From Prauserella salsuginis (lineage in GTDB: Bacteria; Actinomycetota; Actinomycetes; Mycobacteriales; Pseudonocardiaceae): a DNA stretch of 64,000 nt. Within the stretch, counting starts at the first letter, position 1; each line of letters begins with the position of its first letter. Shown one piece after another: positions 24,637 through 33,900 of the stretch. The notes beneath the pieces were generated by a model. It made no database searches and had not been told where the DNA came from. It saw only the letters and a list, made by a program, of their open reading frames with translations. Both the position numbers and the translations under genes were made by a program. The DNA is taken from contig NZ_JANBBF010000008.1 in assembly GCF_024648885.1 (NCBI RefSeq), forward strand, positions 558,001 through 622,000. The letters run 5' to 3'.

Positions 24637-25380
24637 TCAGCCGATCCATTCCAGCGCGGATACCGCCCGCAGGGCGAGGATCGCGCCCACGATGCCGATG
24701 ATCCATGCGGTCGTGGAGTGCGCATGCTTGGTGAGCCAGTGATCGAGCCTGCTCAGCGGCCCCGCAAGCGCGGAGTGGGCGACGATACGTCCGAACGTCA
24801 GCACGAGCGCGGGGATGATCATGACGAAGCAGTACCCCGCCAACAGGGCAGCATCGCCGGGCCAGCCCGGCCCTTGGGTGGTGATGATTCCGATCGCCGC
24901 GAGATAGGGGATCATCGTCGCGACTTCCACCACGACCGCGGTGACCGCCAGTGCCATCAGGGCCGCTGCCGACCCGACTTTGACCGTGCCGTCGCCCATC
25001 GCCTTCGCCCGCCACCGCGAGATGCGTCCTTCACCGTTCGCTGCACGCTCAGCGGCCCGCGCCCTCGCGCCCTTGTTGTCCATCCGGATGCTGGCGACGA
25101 ACAGGCCGAGTCCGACCGCGAGTTGGCCGATCAGGAATGCATCAGTCTCCCGCAGACCGTTGAACGTGTCGATCAGCGCAATGGCACCCACGAGCAGAGC
25201 CAGCCCGATGAGGAAGTAGGTCGCCGTCACGGCGAGCAGGAACAGCAGGACGCGCCCCACTCGCACCCGACCCGGTGTCATCAGCAGCCAGACCGGGATG
25301 AGCAAAGTGCCAAAACTCATGGAGTCGACCAAGGCGAGCACAACCAAGGTGCCCAGACTCATGGTGTCGGGCATGAGCAC
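24637..25380 (-). CDS. GAP family (Sap, sulfolipid-1-addressing protein type) membrane protein
   Basis: The 247-residue integral membrane protein has about six hydrophobic segments with the family pattern LVDSMSFGTLLIPVWLL at the start and WIIGIVGAILALRAVSAL at the end. The region between residues about 95 and 130 is a basic cytoplasmic loop. Members, first named for mycobacterial sulfolipid/glycopeptidolipid transport, are thought to help move lipids or small molecules across the membrane. The start is GTG 25380 or ATG 25374, both behind GTGAGGG. It is divergent from a TetR gene with operator-like repeats between. Confidence 0.85.
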   Translation of the reverse strand: MLMPDTMSLGTLVVLALVDSMSFGTLLIPVWLLMTPGRVRVGRVLLFLLAVTATYFLIGLALLVGAIALIDTFNGLRETDAFLIGQLAVGLGLFVASIRMDNKGARARAAERAANGEGRISRWRAKAMGDGTVKVGSAAALMALAVTAVVVEVATMIPYLAAIGIITTQGPGWPGDAALLAGYCFVMIIPALVLTFGRIVAHSALAGPLSRLDHWLTKHAHSTTAWIIGIVGAILALRAVSALEWIG

Positions 25381-25400
25381 ATGCCCTCACTTTCAGGTTG

Positions 25401-25456
25401 TAGTACGAGTGTGCTTCTATGTTTGACAGCAGCGTAGCACGACTGTGCTAGTATGT
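25401..25456. promoter_or_regulatory. paired TetR operator-like repeats in a divergent promoter
   Basis: TAGTACGAGTGTGCTTCTATGT (25401-25422) and a near copy (25435-25456) stand in direct orientation 34 bp apart; 18 of 22 bases match. The second contains a perfect inverted repeat AGCAC-GACT-GTGCT. A TTGACA (25423-25428) lies between them, and TAGTAT (25449-25454), a good -10 element, ends seven bases before the TetR ATG. Binding of the TetR protein here would block both divergent genes. Confidence 0.7.
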
Positions 25457-25460
25457 GTCC

Positions 25461-26069
25461 ATGCCGCGGACGATGGACAGGGACGCACGTAAGGCCCAGC
25501 TCGCGGAGGCGGTGTGGCAGGTGATCCTCGATCAGGGCATTTCGGCGGTTTCAGTTCGTACGGTCGCCGAACATGCAGGCGTCGTCGTCGGTTCGCTCAG
25601 ACATGTCTTCCCGACGCGCTCGGAACTCGTGCAATTCTCAGCCGAGCTCATGATGGAGCGCGTTACCGAACGACTCCTCACTGCTACGCCCCACGATGAC
25701 TCACGCGAGTATGCGTTCGCGAAAATCAAGAACGTTCTCCCGCTCGACCCTGACACCCGAGCCGAGTACGAGGTCAATCTCGCACTCCTTGCGGAGCGGG
25801 CCGCCGTGCCAGGACTGCTGCAGGTACGCCTCGACGCACATCACCAGCTCGCCAAACTCTGCGTCCGCCTAGTCGAGATACTGACAGGACAGGCCGGAAC
25901 TCCAGCTGTGACTTCACGGGCGCATCGACTTCACGCACTGGTCGACGGGCTCGCATTCCACCTGTTTCATCAGCCCGTTGACGGCGACACCACCTGGGCG
26001 CTCGACATCATCTGGAGCGAGGTGTCCACTATCGCCGCCGACGCGAATAGCGGCGAGATCTCGCACTGA
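25461..26069 (+). CDS. TetR/AcrR family transcriptional regulator
   Basis: The 202-residue protein has the TetR DNA-binding domain at the N-terminus (AQLAEAVWQVILDQGISAVSVRTVAEHAG, then VVVGSLRHVFPTRSELV) and an all-helical ligand domain. No Shine-Dalgarno sequence precedes the ATG at 25461, and a -10-like TAGTAT ends at 25454, so the mRNA is probably leaderless. It probably represses itself and the divergent GAP-family gene through the repeats at 25401-25456. An in-frame GTG at 25455 is a less likely start. Confidence 0.9.
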   Translation: MPRTMDRDARKAQLAEAVWQVILDQGISAVSVRTVAEHAGVVVGSLRHVFPTRSELVQFSAELMMERVTERLLTATPHDDSREYAFAKIKNVLPLDPDTRAEYEVNLALLAERAAVPGLLQVRLDAHHQLAKLCVRLVEILTGQAGTPAVTSRAHRLHALVDGLAFHLFHQPVDGDTTWALDIIWSEVSTIAADANSGEISH

Positions 26070-26273
26070 GCCGACTATCGACGGTTCGCACTCCTGCCAC
26101 GCGTCGCGAGCGGCCATTACTTCACATCGACCTACTTGACCCACTGGGGATTGCGGCCCTGGTGGCTTTTGTCGCCGAATCTTGTCGACACTTTCCAGTT
26201 CCATGATCTTCACATATGTATTAGACGTCCGCTAAACATGAGCGGTACCACATTCTCGAACAGAGGAGAAATT

Positions 26274-26582
26274 ATGTCCGAGACCACAAAGCTCACCCCA
26301 CACGCTTCGCTGCCCACGATCCCCGTTTCGCCCGACTGGTCCGCCGAAGGCCGCACGGTGCGCACAGTCCTCACGACGCACGCGTGGACCGCGCCGCCTC
26401 TCGAGCGCGGTGCACCCGCGCACGACCGCGCTTTCGCCGCACTCAGCGACCTCCGGGTCGACTACGCGCGCTTTCTCCCGTGGTTCTCGCACCAACACGT
26501 GTCCGTGGCGGCACTCGAAGAGCCGACGGATACGGCCACTGCTCGAAATCGCGCGGCAGATGCGCAGGGCTGGTGCAGGTGA
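26274..26582 (+). pseudogene. N-terminal fragment of a glycosyl-hydrolase-like protein
   Basis: The frame starts with a strong ribosome site (AGAGGAGA) and ATG at 26274 and reads PISV-type sequence to GAPAHDRAFAALSDLRVDYARFL and PWFSHQHVSVAALEEP. That pattern matches, as far as I recall, the N-terminus of the large GH39-like proteins of fungi and actinomycetes, whose next segment should be a TSWDFSLIDP-like block. Here the sequence departs after residue about 85 and stops at 102, and no continuation is found downstream in any frame. It looks like a gene cut off by deletion inside the island. Confidence 0.55.
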
Positions 26583-27059
26583 CGGTCCGATGTCCTGGAT
26601 TGCCGGATGCCTGCGGCCTCAACCGCAAAGTCCTGAGTGGCCCCGGCTCATCGTCTCGGTCAACCTTGGACAAGGACGAAGCAGAAGAACGCGGCGCAGG
26701 AAGGGGCGCCGCCGTCCCACCACGCGACCGGCCGGTGACCTTGCCTGCGCGGGAACCCGCGAAGGCTTTGAAATCGGCATCCAGCTCCCGATGGATTCTC
26801 CTGCAAAGAGGTTTCGCGGCCGCCATCGGTACGATGACGGCCCGCAGCGGGGCGGCTCACTCACCGCTGGATGCTGGACATTCGTTTTTGGTACTCTGTT
26901 CGCAGGGCTACTCGATGGGCCTGCCGCCCGCGCCGAGAATCTCGGCTTGGTGAACACATCGAATGCATCTTCTGCCAGAGGTTCTCGTGACTGTCACGGT
27001 GCCCCGGACGGCAACGCGGGCACCGGCCACGCTGACGGCACCGAGATGGCGACGAACGT
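26583..27059. other. intergenic region without recognisable gene
   Basis: About 480 bp with overlapping open frames on both strands, none with a known domain or proper ribosome site. The stretch probably holds deletion debris of the preceding truncated gene and the promoter of the glyoxalase-like gene. Confidence 0.5.
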
Positions 27060-27590
27060 ATGCACTTCACCCTGAACGACGCCAAAATGGCCGCGCGAAC
27101 GCTGCGACGAAGTCTGGCCGCGACTGACGTCATCATCAGCCATAGCCGCGCGCTGGAGATCGTCTCGCAACAACTCGGCTTCACCGACTGGAACACCGCA
27201 TCAGCGCACCTGTCCGCTGGATGCCCTGGTACGGGAGCACCGGTCCCGGTGCTGCGCATCCACGACGAAGCCCTGGCACGGGAGTTCTACCTGAACTATC
27301 TGGGCTTCAACGTCGAATGGGAACACCGCTTCGAGCCCGGGATGCCTTTGTACCTGCGAATACGCCGTGGCGAGACGATCCTCGACCTCTCCGAGCACCA
27401 CGGTGACGGCACACCGGGAACCGTAGTCTGGGTACCCGTAGCCAACGCCGCCACCTTCCTGGCCGACATCTCCGGACGATCGCACCCACGCCTCAACCCC
27501 GGCATCGATCGCGACGCTCCCGGTGGGGCCACGATCGAGATCACCGACTCGGTCGGGAACGTCCTCCGCTTCTGCGAAACGCACGACTAA
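27060..27590 (+). CDS. glyoxalase superfamily protein with N-terminal glyoxalase-related domain
   Basis: The 176-residue protein has an N-terminal helical part (LNDAKMAARTLRRSLAATDV to QLGFTDWNTASAHLS, residues about 4-52) like the short domain that precedes some bleomycin-resistance-type proteins. A single VOC unit follows (PVPVLRIHDEALAREFYLNYLGFNVEWEHRF to DSVGNVLRFCE, about 60-172). Such proteins bind a metal or sequester small toxic compounds. The VOC domain is single and probably dimerises. A hairpin terminator follows the stop codon. It lies in the lower-G+C island. Confidence 0.85.
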   Translation: MHFTLNDAKMAARTLRRSLAATDVIISHSRALEIVSQQLGFTDWNTASAHLSAGCPGTGAPVPVLRIHDEALAREFYLNYLGFNVEWEHRFEPGMPLYLRIRRGETILDLSEHHGDGTPGTVVWVPVANAATFLADISGRSHPRLNPGIDRDAPGGATIEITDSVGNVLRFCETHD

Positions 27591-27608
27591 CACGGAGGCA
27601 TGAACGGC

Positions 27609-27643
27609 AGGAACCTCCCGGCATGCAGCGCCGGGAGGTTCCT
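27609..27643 (+). terminator. perfect 13-bp hairpin terminator
   Basis: AGGAACCTCCCGG (27609-27621) pairs exactly with CCGGGAGGTTCCT (27631-27643) over a 9-base loop, 18 bases after the glyoxalase-like stop codon. No clear T tract follows. It may act in both directions, as it is the last strong structure of the island. Confidence 0.8.
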
Positions 27644-27956
27644 CGGATGCGACGCCGTCACGGGCGCATCCACCAGTTTCTCCGCCAGCGAGTCGTCCAC
27701 CCGGAGGCCCGCACCCGCTCGATCATTCCCCAACGTCATCCACGGTTTCCATTACCGAACAGACATTTGATACATGTCCCTATCGAGCTGCGAACAACCG
27801 GGGCGGCAACATTCACGGACAGCCGGGTGTGCCACGACCGGGCCTCGAATCCACCGGACAACGCTCCGTCGGATCGCTTGCCGCCGAGACGCCTTCACGC
27901 CCCACTGCCGATTCCGCACCACGAGTCCGCAGCATCCGCCCACACCACCGTTGCAC
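27644..27956. other. intergenic region, right border of the island
   Basis: About 310 bp between the terminator and the 3' end of the next TetR gene. No gene, tRNA or clear attachment-site repeat was seen. Base composition returns to the high-G+C level of the rest of the window towards its end. Confidence 0.5.
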
Positions 27957-28514
27957 TCAGGAGCCGGCCCGCAGCTGTGCCGCGATGGTTGCGGCCAACT
28001 GCCTGCCCGCGGTGTCGTCGACCGCGGCGTGGCCGATCAGGATGCGGTACCAGAGCACGCCGTAGACCTGGTCGACGGCGAGGTCGGCGTCGACGTCCGG
28101 CAGCCATCGCTCGATGACCAGATACAGCTGTTCCCGCCGGTCGGCGGTGAACTCGGCGAGCACCGCGGCGGCGTGCTCGTCCCGCAGTGCCTCCGCCACG
28201 ATCCCCCGCAGGGTTGCGGTGTATTCGGGTGTTCCCGCGGCGGCGAAGGTCGCGGCGACGAACGCCTCGAGGTCGCCTTCGAGGGAGCCGGTGGACGCCG
28301 TCGGCGCGAGACTCCGCGCCCGTTCGGTCATCGCCTCGAGCACGACCGCCCCTTTCGACGGCCACCAGCGGTAGATGGTCTGCTTGCCGACCTGCGCCCT
28401 GCCCGCGATCGCACCGAGTGTCACCGGCTCACCCGCGGCGAGCAGGTCCGTGGCGGCCGTGAGGATCGCCGCCCTGGCCTCGTCGTTCCGGCGGCGTCCG
28501 GTGTGTGCACGCAT
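27957..28514 (-). CDS. TetR/AcrR family transcriptional regulator
   Basis: The 185-residue protein has the helix-turn-helix ARAAILTAATDLLAAGEPVTLGAIAGRAQVGKQTIYRWWPSKGAVV (about 13-57), of the type TIYRWWPSK common in actinobacterial TetR proteins with a TetR_C_11-like ligand domain. The ATG at 28514 faces the divergent deazaflavin-dependent reductase gene, with an inverted repeat between them. It probably controls itself and that reductase. Confidence 0.92.
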   Translation of the reverse strand: MRAHTGRRRNDEARAAILTAATDLLAAGEPVTLGAIAGRAQVGKQTIYRWWPSKGAVVLEAMTERARSLAPTASTGSLEGDLEAFVAATFAAAGTPEYTATLRGIVAEALRDEHAAAVLAEFTADRREQLYLVIERWLPDVDADLAVDQVYGVLWYRILIGHAAVDDTAGRQLAATIAAQLRAGS

Positions 28515-28522
28515 TCCTTGAC

Positions 28523-28577
28523 GGTACCAACAGTCTCGACTAATTTCGACCGGTAGCCAACAGAGACCACCAGTACC
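28523..28577. promoter_or_regulatory. candidate TetR operator in divergent promoter
   Basis: GGTACCAACAGTCTC (28523-28537) and GAGACCACCAGTACC (28563-28577) are inverted half-sites, matching at the outer GTACC/GGTAC and inner GAGAC/GTCTC blocks. They flank a short A/T-rich TAATTTCG that could serve as -10 for the reductase gene. The regulator of 27957-28514 is the likely binder. Confidence 0.5.
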
Positions 28578-28605
28578 GGCAACTGCCGACCGTTCGAAAG
28601 GACGG

Positions 28606-29022
28606 ATGATGTGCGCACGCGACTCCCGCTCCGCAGGCAAGTTCCGGGTCGTCAACCGGCTGCACCGGATGGTCAACCCGGTGATGCGCCGGATCGTCGG
28701 CCGCATGCCCGGCCAGGCGCTCCTCGAAACCACCGGACACCGCACCGGCCGTGTCCGGCACACGCCCATCGGCGGGGCGATCCGCGACGGACGGTTCTGG
28801 TTCGTCTCCGACCACGGCGAGGCGTCGGCCTACGTGCGCAACCTGATGGCCGAGCCACGCGTACGGGTCCGGCAGCGCGGCGTCTGGTACTCCGGCACCG
28901 CGCACGTCCTGCCCGACGACGACGCCCGCGCCCGCCTACGCACCCTTCCGCGACTGAACGGCGTCATGGTCAGGGCGCTCGGCACGAACCTGACGACCAT
29001 CCGCATCGACCTCGACGACTGA
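28606..29022 (+). CDS. deazaflavin (F420)-dependent nitroreductase family protein
   Basis: The 138-residue protein belongs to the Ddn/FDOR split-barrel family: VNRLHRMVNPVMRR, then LLETTGHRTGRVRHTPIGG, YVRNLMAEPRVRVRQRGVWYSG and a short C-terminus. Members in actinobacteria use coenzyme F420 to reduce quinones, enones or nitro compounds. A GAAAGGA ribosome site lies directly before ATGATG at 28606. It is divergent from its likely TetR regulator. Confidence 0.9.
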   Translation: MMCARDSRSAGKFRVVNRLHRMVNPVMRRIVGRMPGQALLETTGHRTGRVRHTPIGGAIRDGRFWFVSDHGEASAYVRNLMAEPRVRVRQRGVWYSGTAHVLPDDDARARLRTLPRLNGVMVRALGTNLTTIRIDLDD

Positions 29023-29050
29023 CGAGCTCCGGCGCACGCGGTGTCACGCC

Positions 29051-30031
29051 TCAGGCCTGCTCGCCCCGGTCGACCCGCCTGCGCTGCGGCACGACGACGT
29101 ACTTCGGGTCCTTCGTGGACTCGACGCCCGCCTCGAAGATGCCGAACCGCTGCAGCGCACTCCCAGCGAGCAGCGCCAGGCCCGAGGCCACCGCAGCGGC
29201 ACGGCTCCGGCCGGCCAGCAGACTGCCCAGTGCACCGCCCGCGGTCAGATACTCCGACCACCGCCGCAACCGGTGGGCCTTGCCCGTCCGGTAGGCCTCA
29301 CTGACGACGCCGAGCCGCTCGTCCAGCTGCCGGGACGTGACCAGCTCGGTGACGGCGCCGACCGCGGCGAGTTTGCGCGCGGGTTCGGCCTCGTCGACAG
29401 GCGCGCACACCATGCCGAACCCGCCGCCCGCTGCCGCGGCCGAGCCGGTGAACACGAACGGCAGCCGGTCACGGGCCTCGTTCCACGCCGGCACCGCCGT
29501 GTGCGACAGCAGCACGGCCGTGTACGACGCCACGCCCGGAGCCACGGCCGCCGACGCCAGACCGGCCGGGCGCGCCAGCACGCCGAGCAGCTTTCCCGGC
29601 CGACTCCGCCGCAGCCGGGACGGCAGGAGTTCCGCCATCGCCGCGACACCGACACCGGGCCCGTAGGCCACGAGGATCCACGTGCCGACGCTCATCGGCG
29701 AACTCGGCTTCGCCACACGCAACATGTGGTGGAACCGCTCGGGCCTGCCCAGATCGGCGATCAGGAAGTACATGCTCGTGCCGAGGCCGCCGAGCGCCCC
29801 GAGGCGGGCGGCCTTCCGCAGCCGCGGCCGCCGTGTCAGGTCGGCGCCCGCGGCGAGCTCGGCACACGCCGCAGACAGCCCGCCCGCGAACAGGTACGCC
29901 GGTACGAGCCATTCCCACACCGGCTCCTTCAGCACCCGCCGGCCGTAGTACGAGCGGAAGTCCTCCTCGCCGGCCTGCCGCTGCTCGCGGCGTCCGTCCC
30001 CGGCACTCACGCGGCCCAGCGACCGGCTCAT
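29051..30031 (-). CDS. NrfD/PsrC-type membrane anchor subunit of formate dehydrogenase
   Basis: The 326-residue protein has a soluble start containing the family motif YYGRRVLKEPVWEWLVPAYLFAGGLSAACAE, then about eight hydrophobic segments and a short basic C-terminal tail. NrfD-type subunits anchor iron-sulfur oxidoreductases in the membrane and hand electrons to (mena)quinone without haem. The ATG at 30031 overlaps the stop codon of the iron-sulfur subunit by 4 bp. It is the last gene of the fdh operon. Confidence 0.92.
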   Translation of the reverse strand: MSRSLGRVSAGDGRREQRQAGEEDFRSYYGRRVLKEPVWEWLVPAYLFAGGLSAACAELAAGADLTRRPRLRKAARLGALGGLGTSMYFLIADLGRPERFHHMLRVAKPSSPMSVGTWILVAYGPGVGVAAMAELLPSRLRRSRPGKLLGVLARPAGLASAAVAPGVASYTAVLLSHTAVPAWNEARDRLPFVFTGSAAAAGGGFGMVCAPVDEAEPARKLAAVGAVTELVTSRQLDERLGVVSEAYRTGKAHRLRRWSEYLTAGGALGSLLAGRSRAAAVASGLALLAGSALQRFGIFEAGVESTKDPKYVVVPQRRRVDRGEQA

Positions 30032-30957
30032 CGGCGGCTCCGTCCGAAGAAGACGGACACGGCCGCCGCGGCGAACGCAGCCGCGGCCACGCCCGCCCGC
30101 GACCACATCGATCCCGCGTCACGCGTCGGCACCACGGGATCCGGCGGCAGCCCGTACACCTCGGGTTCGTCCAGCAGCAGGAAGAACGCACCGTCGCCGC
30201 CGACGCCGTCGTTCGGATCCTCGCCGTACAGCCGCGCCTCGGTGACACCGTGCTCGTGCAGCGTGGCCACGCGCTCCCGCGCCCGCTCCCGCAGCTCGTC
30301 CAGCGGTCCGAATTGGATGGAGTCGGTCGGACAGGCCTTGGCGCAGGCCGGTTCCATGCCGTCACGCAACCGGTCGTAGCACATGGTGCACTTCCACGCC
30401 CTGCCGTCGCCCTCCCGCCGGTCGATCACGCCGTACGGACAACCGGACACGCAGTAGCCGCACCCATTGCAGATGTCGTCCTGCACCACGACCGTGCCGA
30501 ACTCGGTGCGGAACAACGCGCCGGTCGGGCAGACGTCGAGGCAGCCGGCGTGCGTGCAGTGTTTGCACACGTCCGAACTCATCAGCCACCGGAAGTCGGT
30601 CCGCGTCTCCTCTCCGGTACCGGCTCCGGGCAGATCGAACGACGGCAGCCCGAGATCGACCGCGTCCGCCTCCCTCGCCGGACTCGCCTCGCGTGGGGGC
30701 GCGGGCTGTTCGATGAACGCCACGTGCCGCCAGGAGTTCGCGCTCAGCTCACCGGTGTTGTCGAAGGACATGCCGAGCAGGTCGAACCCGCCGTCCGGAA
30801 GGAGGTTCCACTCCTTGCACGCCACCTCGCACGCCTTGCAGCCGATGCACACCGACGTGTCGGTGAAGAACCCGACTCGCTCCGGGTGCTCGGTGTAACC
30901 GGCATCGCCCGAGACGTCGTCCAGCGGCCCGAAGAAGCTCTCCCGCGAGACGGTCAT
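30028..30957 (-). CDS. formate dehydrogenase iron-sulfur (beta) subunit
   Basis: The 309-residue protein has four 4Fe-4S cysteine clusters in the usual order: CIGCKACEVACKEWN (about 37-51), CKHCTHAGCLDVCPTGAL, CNGCGYCVSGCPYGV and CTMCYDRLRDGMEPACAKACPT. It carries electrons from the molybdenum subunit to the membrane anchor. Near its C-terminus a hydrophobic segment (AGVAAAAFAAAAVSVFFG) probably acts as a membrane tail, as in FdnH. It overlaps the catalytic subunit gene and the NrfD gene by 4 bp each. Confidence 0.95.
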   Translation of the reverse strand: MTVSRESFFGPLDDVSGDAGYTEHPERVGFFTDTSVCIGCKACEVACKEWNLLPDGGFDLLGMSFDNTGELSANSWRHVAFIEQPAPPREASPAREADAVDLGLPSFDLPGAGTGEETRTDFRWLMSSDVCKHCTHAGCLDVCPTGALFRTEFGTVVVQDDICNGCGYCVSGCPYGVIDRREGDGRAWKCTMCYDRLRDGMEPACAKACPTDSIQFGPLDELRERARERVATLHEHGVTEARLYGEDPNDGVGGDGAFFLLLDEPEVYGLPPDPVVPTRDAGSMWSRAGVAAAAFAAAAVSVFFGRSRR

Positions 30958-33900
30958 GCGTCCTCCTCCCGATCGGTCGTGTCCGGTGCTGTCGTGTCCG
31001 GTGCCGGCCTGTCCGACACGGTCGCATCCGACACGGTCATGCCCGGTGCGGCGGCATCCGACCCCGCCGTGTCCGCGGTGAGCACGTGCGATCCGGTCGC
31101 CACGGTCACCCCCGCGCGCCTGCGGTACTCGGCCAGGTACTCCAGCAGCTCACGTCCGCGCGGCCGCCTGCCGGGCCGGATGTCGCAGGTGGCCACCTTG
31201 CTCTCCTGGATCAGCGTGTTCGGGTCCAGCACCACGCCGAGCAGGTCGTTGACGATGTCGCCGTCGACCTTGCCGCTCGGCCCCCAGTGATACGGCATCC
31301 ACACCTGGTGCACCACCCGGCCGTCGAGCCGCAGCGGCCGCATTCGCTCGGTGACCAGCACCCGCGCGTCGACGGCGGCACGGCTGGTGACCACGTGGGC
31401 CCAGTCGAGGTTGGTGAGTCCGCGCTCGGCCGCCAGTTGCGGCGAGACCTCCACGAACAGCGCGGGCTGCAACTCCGACAGGTAGGCCAGCTGCCTGCTC
31501 ATGCCGCCTGCCGTGTGGTGCTCGGTCAGCCGGGCCGCGGTGAACACGAACGGGAACACCTCACCGCCGGACTCGGGCGGTGCAGGGTTCGACGGATTGT
31601 CCGCACGGCTGTACACCTTGCGGGCCGGACTGCCCTGCTGGCCGTAGAGCAGGTTCGGCATCGGCGACTCGTGCGGTTCGTAGTGCGTCGGCAGCGGCCC
31701 GTCGACCACGCCGCTCGGTGCGAACAGCCACGCCTTGCCGTCGGCCTGCATGATGAACGGGTCGTCACCGGCAAGCGCGCCCGGTCCGGCCTCGCCGTAC
31801 TCCGGTTCGAAGCCGGGCGGGGTGGTCTTCGGGAAGTCCGGCACGTCGTGGCCGGTCCACTCGCCGCGTTCGGCGTCCCACCAGACGAGCTTCTTGCGCT
31901 CGCTCCACGGCCTGCCCTGCGGATCGGCCGAGGCGCGGTTGTAGAGCACCCGCCGGTTCGCGGGCCACGCCCAGCCCCATTCGAGTGCCGTTTCGTCCTG
32001 CTCGGTCCGTGCGGTGCGGTTGCGGGCACGATTGACCCCGCCCGCGTAGACACCGCTGTAGATCCAGCAGCCCGCCGCCGTCGTGCCGTCGGAACGCAGC
32101 TGGAGGTAGCTGTCGAGGAGTTCGCCCGTGGTCAGGTCCACGCCGTTGATGCGGCGCAGCACGTCGTCGGCTGAGGGCTCCGGGAAATCCCCGTCCCCCT
32201 CGGTCCGGTAGTCCCACGCCAGGTCCTGCAACGGCCGGTCACGATCGTCGGTCGACCTGGCGAGCTTGCGCCGCAGCAGCCGTCCCAGGTGGTAGATGAA
32301 CCACAGCTCCGAGCGCTGGTCCCCTCGCGGCTCGACGGCCCGGTCACGCCACTGCAGCATCCGCTGGGTCTGGGTGAACGTGCCCTCCTTCTCCACGTGT
32401 GAGGCTGCAGGGAAGAAGAACACCTCGGTGCGGCACTGTTCGGCGACGATCTCGCCGGTCTCGATCTCCGGCGCGTTGCGCCAGAACTCGGCGCTCTCGA
32501 TCATCGTCAGGTCGCGCACGACGAGCCAGTCGAGGTTGGCCATGCCGAGCCGCTGCAGCCGCCCGTGCGCCGAGCCGACCGCGGGATTCTGGCCGAGCAG
32601 GAAGTAACCGAAGACCTTCCCGTCGATCATGTCCATCACGGTGCGGTAGGTGCCGTGGTCACCGTCGATGCGCGGCAGGTAGTCGAAGCGGTAGTCGTTC
32701 TCCTCGGACGCGGCCTCGCCCCAGTACTCCTTGAGCAGCGAGACGAGGTAGTCGTCCGCGTTGTGCCAATACCCCTTCTGGTGGGTGCCGCGGATCGACT
32801 CGACGTAGTCGGCTTTGCCCGCGTGCCGGGCGTCCGGCATGGGCAGGTATCCGGGCAGCAGGTTGTACAGCGTGGGAATGTCGGTCGAGCCCTGGATGCT
32901 CGCGTGCCCGCGCAGGGCCAGCACTCCCCCGCCGGGCCTGCCGATGTTGCCGAGCAGCAGCTGGATGATCGCTCCCGCGCGGATGTACTGGGCGCCCATC
33001 GAATGCTGGGTCCAGCCGACGCTGTAGACCAGCGCCGCGGTGTGCTCCCGCCCGGACGCGCTCGTCCACGCCCGACACACCTCGAGGAAGTCATCACGGG
33101 AGACGCCGCAGATCCGCTCCACCATCTCCGGCGTGTACCGCGAGAAGTGACGTTTCAGGATCTGGAACACGCAGCGCGGATGCTGGAGTGTCTCGTCGGT
33201 CGCGATCCCGGTGCCGCTCTCGAGTTTCGGCCCGCCCGACCCGTGCTGTTCGCCCGCGGACTGCTCCCGGTGCCGGTCGCCTTCGACCGAGTCCTCCGGG
33301 AATCCGTTCTCGTACTGCCACGTCGAGGTGTCGTACGTGCTGGTATCCGGATCGTAGCCCGAGAACAGCCCGTCGAGATCCTCTGTGTCGACGAACTCCT
33401 CACTGACCAGGAACGACGCGTTCGTGTAGGCCTGCACGTACTCCCGGAAGTCCAGGTCGTTCGACAGGATGTGGTTGATCACGCCGCCGAGGAACGCGAT
33501 GTCCGAGCCCGCCCGCAGCGGGACGTGCTTGTCCGCGAGCGCGCTCGTCCGCGTGAACCGCGGGTCGATGTGCAGCACCGTGGCGCCGCGCGTCTTCGCC
33601 TCCATGACCCACTGAAAGCCCACCGGATGGGCCTCGGCCATGTTCGAACCCATGATGACGACACAGTCGGCGTTGGCCAGGTCCTGCTGATAGTCCGTCG
33701 CGCCACCGCGACCGAAGGAGGCTCCCAGACCGGGAACCGTGGCGGAGTGTCAAATACGCGCCTGGTTCTCGATCTGCACCGCGCCGAGGGCCGTGAAGAG
33801 CTTCTTGATCAGGTAGTTCTCTTCGTTGTCGAGCGTCGCGCCGCCGAGGCTGGCGATGCCCTGGGTGCGCCGGAGCGGGTTGCCGTGGGCGTCGGTCTCC

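Noticed and set aside
26583-27059. Overlapping open frames between the truncated glycosidase-like gene and the glyoxalase-like gene
   Set aside because: No domain, no ribosome site and poor codon pattern on either strand.
28114-28374. Short plus-strand frame opposite the TetR gene
   Set aside because: Fully antisense to a clear TetR protein, no domain.
30954-33653. Formate dehydrogenase gene starting at the internal ATG at 33653
   Set aside because: It would lack the 4Fe-4S N-terminal domain; the upstream part is in frame through a UGA with selenocysteine context and SECIS.
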